From contig CAZMZF010000006.1 in assembly GCA_964570765.1 (NCBI GenBank), forward strand, positions 1 through 64,000: a stretch of DNA of 64,000 nucleotides. The letters are read 5' to 3'. The translations under genes were made by a program, and so were the position numbers. Origin of the DNA: CAZMZF01 sp964570765. Lineage in GTDB: Bacteria > Zixibacteria > MSB-5A5 > RBG-16-43-9. Below the pieces are notes generated by a model. That model was not told where the DNA came from. It was given only the letters and a program-made list of their open reading frames with translations, and did no database searches. This document shows positions 59,861-64,000 of this stretch, piece by piece (position 1 is the stretch's first letter; every line of letters starts with the position of its first letter).

Positions 59861-61465
59861 TTATCTTTTTAAAAACTCCCTCGGGTCTGAAATCTCACCT
59901 TTGACGGCTGAGGCTGCCGCAGTTGCCGGACTGGCTAAATAGACTTCTGACTCAACAGAACCCATCCTTCCTTTGAAATTCCGATTAGTGGTTGCCAGAC
60001 ACTTTTCTCCTTTAGCCAATATCCCCTGATGTGCGCCTAAACAGGGACCACATCCCGGATTCAGCACTACACAGTTAGCCTCCAGAAACGTTTTAATAAA
60101 CCCCTTTTTCAAAGCCTCTAAATAAATCGATTTAGAGCCAGGCAAAACCAGCATTCTGGTATCTGGGTGAGCCTTTTTACCTTTCAATATCCTGGCTGCA
60201 ATCTCCAGGTCATCTATTCTGCCATTGGTACAGGAACCTAATAAAACCTGATCTATCTTTATCCCTTTAACCTCATCTATCGACTTTACATTATCAACAT
60301 TATGAGGACAGGCAACCTGTGGCTCCAATCTATCAATTTCAAATTCATATTCATTTTCATAGACAGCGTTCTGGTCAGCATAAATCGGATGATAAGCTTT
60401 TTTAGCTCTATTGTTAAGATATTTTTTGGTGATCTTATCAAACGGGATAATGGCAAATTTCCCACCCATCTCCATCGAAAGGTTAGCTAAGGTAAACCTT
60501 TCAGAAACAGACATATTTTCAACTGCATCCCCATAGAACTCTACTGACTTATAATTTGCTCCTTCGACTGTCAACTTCCCGATTATATAAAGAATTACAT
60601 CTTTAGCATATACTCCCAAAGGAAGCCTGCCAAATAGATTTAATTTGATACTTTCAGGAACCCTTAACCAGATTCTACCAGTAGCCCAGACTGCTGCCAT
60701 TTCAGTTGCTCCAATGCCGGTTGATAAAGCACCCAGACAGCCATAAGAGGTAGTATGTGAATCTGTCCCCACAGCTAATTCCCCTGGAAGGATGTGCCCT
60801 TTCTCGATTACAACCTGATGGCAAATCCCTTCTTTTATATCGTAAAAATTTTTTATACCCTGCTCTTTAACGAAAATCCTTATAGATTTGTGAGCCTCAG
60901 CCGTTTTCTCTGACTCAGCTGGAGCTCGATGGTCCAAAGGGATAACAATCTTATCAGGATTCCAGACTCTGGAAACCCCTATCTCTTTAAATTGCCTTAT
61001 CACCAGACCAGCATTATCATGGCTCATCGCTAAATCCGGCTCAACATAAACGATCTCCCCTACCTGAATCTCCTTTTTCCCTGCCTTCAGACTTAACCCT
61101 TTCTGAGCGATTGTCATTCCCTTATCCCTTATAAATCTTTTGCTCATCTCTGGCAACGATAATTCAAGTTGGGCTAATTTCAAAACCCTGGGTTTCTCTA
61201 ATAGATTATATTTCCTCCTCCACTTATAGAATGCCGCCTTGGAGATGGAAAGCTCCCTGCCGGCTTTAAGGTCGTCTCCATGAATTTCCCAGAGTTCTTT
61301 TATCCTTTCAAAGCTATATTTAGGCAGAGCATACTTGAGGATTTTCTTTTTCCTTCTCCAGTATGCCACCAGATAGGCTGGAGCCCCTAAGACCTCCCCG
61401 ATCTTTTTGTCAGTTTTATACTGAGCCTGAAGTTTTACCAGCTCTTCTTTCTTCGGAATTTTCAT
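59861..61465 (-). CDS. leuC: LeuC/aconitase-type large subunit with N-terminal DNA-binding-like extension
   Basis: This protein (534 residues) has an aconitase-family core from about residue 115: VYVEPDLAMSHDNAG, GTDSHTTSYGCLGALSTGIGATE, GSCTNGRIDDLE and LNPGCGPCLGAH, the last two carrying the [4Fe-4S] cysteines. Residues 1-110 are an added basic region with two helix-turn-helix-like units: DKKIGEVLGAPAYLVAYWRRK and GRELSISKAAFYKWRRK. The core matches the shorter LeuC2/HacA branch. With LeuD it forms the enzyme; the extension might bind nucleic acid. It follows the HIT gene by 17 bp. Confidence 0.85.
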   Translation of the reverse strand: MKIPKKEELVKLQAQYKTDKKIGEVLGAPAYLVAYWRRKKKILKYALPKYSFERIKELWEIHGDDLKAGRELSISKAAFYKWRRKYNLLEKPRVLKLAQLELSLPEMSKRFIRDKGMTIAQKGLSLKAGKKEIQVGEIVYVEPDLAMSHDNAGLVIRQFKEIGVSRVWNPDKIVIPLDHRAPAESEKTAEAHKSIRIFVKEQGIKNFYDIKEGICHQVVIEKGHILPGELAVGTDSHTTSYGCLGALSTGIGATEMAAVWATGRIWLRVPESIKLNLFGRLPLGVYAKDVILYIIGKLTVEGANYKSVEFYGDAVENMSVSERFTLANLSMEMGGKFAIIPFDKITKKYLNNRAKKAYHPIYADQNAVYENEYEFEIDRLEPQVACPHNVDNVKSIDEVKGIKIDQVLLGSCTNGRIDDLEIAARILKGKKAHPDTRMLVLPGSKSIYLEALKKGFIKTFLEANCVVLNPGCGPCLGAHQGILAKGEKCLATTNRNFKGRMGSVESEVYLASPATAAASAVKGEISDPREFLKR

Positions 61466-61482
61466 CTTAATATCTGATTATT

Positions 61483-61968
61483 CTAAGAGTGATTTCTTAA
61501 ACTCTTTTTGAGTTTTTTGAATACTTCGTTTAAGCTGATGGAAACCACTTTGGTCTCTGCTAAGACTGGCATAAAATTAGTGTCTCCGGTCCAGCGAGGA
61601 ACTATATGGATATGCAGATGATTAGCCACGCCCGCACCTGAAACTTTTCCCAGGTTCATACCTAAATTTAAGGCTTCGGGTTTTAAGGTGGACTTTAGAA
61701 GCTTAATGGAAAGCTGTGTGGTTTTCATAAGGTCAGCCATCTCGGATTCAGTTAGATTTTCGAACTTACCTGTATGCCGGTTTGGACAGACCATTAAATG
61801 ACCGGTGTTATAGGGGAAGCGGTTCATTATAACAAATGATTTTTCCCCCCGGAAAAGGATCAGGTTTTTCTCATCTTTTTTTTCTTTCAACCTTTTGCAG
61901 AAGATACACCCCTTTTCTTTTTCCCCCAAGATAAATTTCCCTCGCCAGGGTGCCCAGAGTTTTTGCAT
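61483..61968 (-). CDS. HIT family hydrolase
   Basis: This HIT-superfamily nucleotide hydrolase or transferase (161 residues) has the catalytic HxHxHxx motif in NHLHIHIVPRW and the substrate strand FVIMNRFPYNTGHLMVCPNRHTG. A zinc pair is likely at CIFCK in the N-terminus with other His/Cys. It resembles AP4A phosphorylases and hydrolases of this size. It is the first gene of HIT-leuC-leuD. Confidence 0.9.
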   Translation of the reverse strand: MQKLWAPWRGKFILGEKEKGCIFCKRLKEKKDEKNLILFRGEKSFVIMNRFPYNTGHLMVCPNRHTGKFENLTESEMADLMKTTQLSIKLLKSTLKPEALNLGMNLGKVSGAGVANHLHIHIVPRWTGDTNFMPVLAETKVVSISLNEVFKKLKKSLRNHS

Positions 61969-62051
61969 ATCCTAAAAGGATCCTTGATGATTAAATTTTA
62001 AACGAATATACTAAATCATCAAAAAGATTTCAATATGTTTTTATGTTTGCA

Positions 62052-62470
62052 TAGCGGAGGTTTTATACCTCCGGACCGAGCCCTGAAGGCTCGGCTACGC
62101 GATTTTACAGCATCAGCTCGGGCAGGAGTTGTACTCCTGCCCGTAATAAAGGATTATTTGGATTTCACCTGACCGAACATCCCGAAAAAAGCGAAAAGAC
62201 CAAAAAGTCCTTCCAGACCACGAATCATACCTAAAAACCCCAAGTATCCAAGATTTCTTTTATCCAACTGATACCTCTTATGAGAATGTAGTGGAGGTCT
62301 TGAGACCTCCTTTTGTTTTGATCTCTGTTGGTCTCCAGACCAACAGAGCTATTCAATTAGGGTTCGATAAATCGAACCCCTACTCTCAAAACTCACAGGG
62401 GATTGATTTATCAAGCCCTTTTTACTTTATTTTGAGTTACATAGTGGGCAGAACGATGTTCTGCCCCTAC
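62052..62470. repeat. Cluster of palindromic elements
   Basis: In this gap lie TAGCGGAGGTTTTATACCTCCG joined to GAGCCCTGAAGGCTC (62052-62099), CGGGCAGGAGT/ACTCCTGCCCG (62119-62143), GGAGGTCTTGAGACCTCC (62293-62310), CTCTGTTGG/CCAACAGAG (62323-62348), GGGTTCGATAAATCGAACCC followed by CTAC (about 62361-62384), and GGCAGAACGATGTTCTGCCCC followed by TACA (about 62449-62472). Six different hairpins in about 420 bp surround the small ORF at 62154-62267. Confidence 0.7.
62154..62267 (-). CDS. Possible 37-residue Gly/Leu/Phe-rich small protein
   Basis: This short frame starts at TTG 62267, six bases after an AAGAGG site, and encodes KRNLGYLGFLGMIRGLEG... ending GQVKSK. It is a hydrophobic, glycine-periodic peptide (LG-FLG-GL-GL-F) with basic ends, as in small membrane-inserting proteins. 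No family is certain. The frame is bounded by repeats and lacks an ATG, so it may be chance; the ribosome site and biased composition argue for it. Confidence 0.4.
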   Translation of the reverse strand: MDKRNLGYLGFLGMIRGLEGLFGLFAFFGMFGQVKSK

Positions 62471-62471
62471 A

Positions 62472-62840
62472 TCAGGACTCATCACCTTCCTTAGAGCGAA
62501 AACCGATTTTCTCTTTTTCCTTTTTTGGAAAATGGAATTCAAAAAAAGTATATAAAGCTTCCTTTAATATTACCACATCTCCTCTCATTTCTAGAAATAC
62601 TGTTTCATACGATAATTCTTCAGGATAATCATATGGTTTAAGGTGTTTGATGGATTTGGAGATAATCGCATCATATTTCAGTAGTTGATTTGCTCTTTCT
62701 AGAATTTGATTGTAGTTCTCTTTATATGATCCATAGCCCTGTATATTCTTACGATCTTTTAAAGTATTTTCTAAAGCACTAAGTTGTTTTGAAAGAATGT
62801 AAGCCTCTTTTGCAATATTGATTAATTCTTTTTCTTCCAT
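62472..62840 (-). CDS. Hypothetical helical protein
   Basis: I do not recognise this 122-residue protein. It is strongly helical and charged (KELINIAKEAYILSKQLSALENTLKDRK, then ILERANQLLKYDAIISKSIKHLK), with no membrane segment, cysteine pair or enzyme motif. The Leu/Ile spacing suggests a coiled coil or small helical bundle. AAAGGAATG lies before the ATG. It lies between recR and the repeat cluster. Confidence 0.6.
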   Translation of the reverse strand: MEEKELINIAKEAYILSKQLSALENTLKDRKNIQGYGSYKENYNQILERANQLLKYDAIISKSIKHLKPYDYPEELSYETVFLEMRGDVVILKEALYTFFEFHFPKKEKEKIGFRSKEGDES

Positions 62841-62967
62841 ATATACATTCCTTTCTTGTATTACTAAAGCAAGGTTAAAGCCTTACCCTACTAACTTCTC
62901 GTTAGGTCAATTAACCGATAGGTTCATAGAGGGCAGAACGATGTTCTGCCCCTACAGGGAAATTCCT

Positions 62968-63564
62968 CTAAAACTCCACTCTCCCTTCAATCGCATTTGC
63001 CAAGGTAGTTATATCCGCATATTCCAATTCCCCGCCCGCAGGGATTCCTCTGGCAATGCGGGTCACTTTTATCCCCAGAGGCTTTATTAACTTAGCTAAA
63101 TAAACCGCAGTTGCTTCACCCTCTACGTTCGGATTAGTGGCAATTATCACCTCTTTGACATTCTCCTTTAACCTGGTTATAAGCTCTTTGGTTTTCAAAT
63201 CATCCGGACCGATTCCATCTAAAGGTGATAATACTCCGCCTAACACATGGTAAAGCCCTTTATATTGATTTGTTTTTTCTAAAGCTAAAACGTCATTTGG
63301 CTCTTCCACCACACAAATTATGTTTTTATCTCTTTTGGTATCTTTACAGATATTACAGGGATCGTCTTCAGTGATATTAAAGCAAACCGAACAATATCTG
63401 ACTCTATCCTTAACATCTAAAATCGCTTGAGAAAGCTTCAAAGCCTCCTCCCTTCTCAGTTTAAGGATATAGAAAGTCAACCTCTGAGCAGTCTTCCTGC
63501 CAATCCCAGGAAGTTTAGAAAACTCTTCTACCAATCTTTCAACTGAATCAGTCAATTTTACCAT
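62968..63564 (-). CDS. recR: Recombination protein RecR
   Basis: This is RecR (198 residues), which with RecF/RecO loads RecA at gaps. It has the helix-hairpin-helix LSKLPGIGRKTAQRLTFYIL (here FSKLPGIGRKTAQR), a C4 zinc finger (CSVCFNIT ... CNIC), and the Toprim domain (ICVVEEPNDVLALE, YHVLGGVLSPLDGIGP, EVIIATNPNVEGEATAVYLA). It follows the ybaB gene at the window edge, the usual dnaX-ybaB-recR order, with a 218-bp repeat-filled gap. Confidence 0.96.
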   Translation of the reverse strand: MVKLTDSVERLVEEFSKLPGIGRKTAQRLTFYILKLRREEALKLSQAILDVKDRVRYCSVCFNITEDDPCNICKDTKRDKNIICVVEEPNDVLALEKTNQYKGLYHVLGGVLSPLDGIGPDDLKTKELITRLKENVKEVIIATNPNVEGEATAVYLAKLIKPLGIKVTRIARGIPAGGELEYADITTLANAIEGRVEF

Positions 63565-63598
63565 AGAACTCTGTAGTCGCTCGATTTGTCGTTGGTTT

Positions 63599-63688
63599 CC
63601 CTCTCCCCTTGTGGGAGAGGGCTTCGGCGTGAGCTCCCTTCGGTCTGAGCTCAGGGTCGAAGACAGCCGAACAGTTAGGGAGAGGGGA
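63599..63688. repeat. CCCTCTCCCC-ended repeat between ybaB and recR
   Basis: CCCTCTCCCCTTGTGGGAGAGGG at the left (63599 on) and AGGGAGAGGGG at the right enclose GGCTTCGGCGTGAGCTC and further partly paired sequence. A second segment, CCCTCCCTTT ... AAGGGAGGG, follows at about 63703-63778. Together they fill most of the gap. Confidence 0.7.
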
Positions 63689-63782
63689 AAAATAATATCA
63701 CCCTCCCTTTATCCCTCCTCTACGAGGAGCGAAGCCTCCGTAGGACCGTAAGGCTTTTATCGGCCTACAAGGGAGGGAAAAA

Positions 63783-64000
63783 TTAAAAAGGTAATCCTGG
63801 AAGTTTCAATCCACCAGTTAACTTTGACATCTCCTCAGTCTGAATTTCCTGAGACTTCTCTTTTGCCTGATTAACTGCGGCTAAAATCAAATCTTCCAGC
63901 ATCTCCACATCCTCTTTATTCACCACCTCCGGATCGATTTTTATCTCCAGAATCTCCTGCTTGCCATTAGCTATCACCTTTACCATTCCCCCACCACTTG
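63783..64000 (-). CDS. ybaB: YbaB/EbfC nucleoid-associated protein, partial
   Basis: This is the C-terminal 72 codons of YbaB, cut off by the window edge. The reading frame continues upstream of the Met at 63986 as SGGGMVKVIANGKQEI, the family's core strand, and on through IDPEVVNKEDVEMLEDLILAAVNQA. YbaB dimers bind DNA and lie beside recR in most genomes. The complete gene would be about 100-110 residues. The tail ends in GLKLPGLPF. Confidence 0.9.
   Translation of the reverse strand, partial: SGGGMVKVIANGKQEILEIKIDPEVVNKEDVEMLEDLILAAVNQAKEKSQEIQTEEMSKLTGGLKLPGLPF

Overview
The window reads as a chromosomal segment of an uncultivated, Gram-negative, probably anaerobic bacterium with moderate to low GC. 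Evidence for an outer membrane: a UDP-2,3-diacylglucosamine hydrolase (LpxH), a PorV/FadL-type outer membrane protein, several secreted or lipoprotein genes, and an exosortase with an IPTL-type substrate. Evidence for a ferredoxin-based anaerobic metabolism: a four-gene pyruvate:ferredoxin oxidoreductase operon, an NfnAB transhydrogenase, acetate kinase and a 3-hydroxyacyl-CoA dehydrogenase. The gene set would fit FCB-group candidate phyla such as Zixibacteria, but that placement is inference, not something the sequence proves.

Layout. 1-6.4 kb: a FolE2-family protein with degraded metal ligands, two tandem GNAT acetyltransferases, a membrane-anchored hypothetical protein, two HicB-like antitoxin ORFs (one frameshifted), rplM-rpsI, and two paralogous small membrane proteins. 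6.4-13.6 kb (+): a housekeeping run of HNH nuclease, trpS, scpA, scpB, cmk, plsC, ispH and rpsA. 13.7-16.1 kb (-): a minimal exosortase H system (protease substrate, XrtH, partner membrane protein). 16.8-21.7 kb (+): 3-hydroxyacyl-CoA dehydrogenase, ackA, a small lipoprotein, nfnA, nfnB. 21.9-25.8 kb (+): a CHAT protease-STAND ATPase-TPR gene cut by an in-frame stop between its two catalytic residues, then a zinc-ribbon protein and a three-helix membrane protein; this is the best candidate for an undescribed (defence-like) module. 26.1-28.8 kb (-): ECF sigma factor, zinc-finger anti-sigma factor, and an HtrA-like protein that has lost two of its three catalytic residues. 29-46.5 kb (-): a DUF401 permease, an outer membrane protein, a CxxCH lipoprotein, a nitroreductase, an M16 peptidase pair, a creatininase-family enzyme, a metallo-beta-lactamase-fold enzyme, an M1 aminopeptidase, a histone-deacetylase-family protein and a MATE exporter. 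46.6-64 kb: lipA, trxB, cobO, malic enzyme, porGDAB, dcd, an Rrf2 regulator, pepA, lpxH, a DoxX protein, HIT-leuC-leuD (LeuC carrying an N-terminal DNA-binding-like extension), recR and the 3' part of ybaB.

Intergenic DNA is unusually rich in short palindromic elements, many ending in CCCTAC(A), in several families with two to four copies in this window. I found no tRNA, rRNA, CRISPR array, transposase or prophage gene. Start codons were moved from the longest reading frame to an internal codon wherever a clear Shine-Dalgarno sequence or family alignment supported it; the reasons are given per gene.
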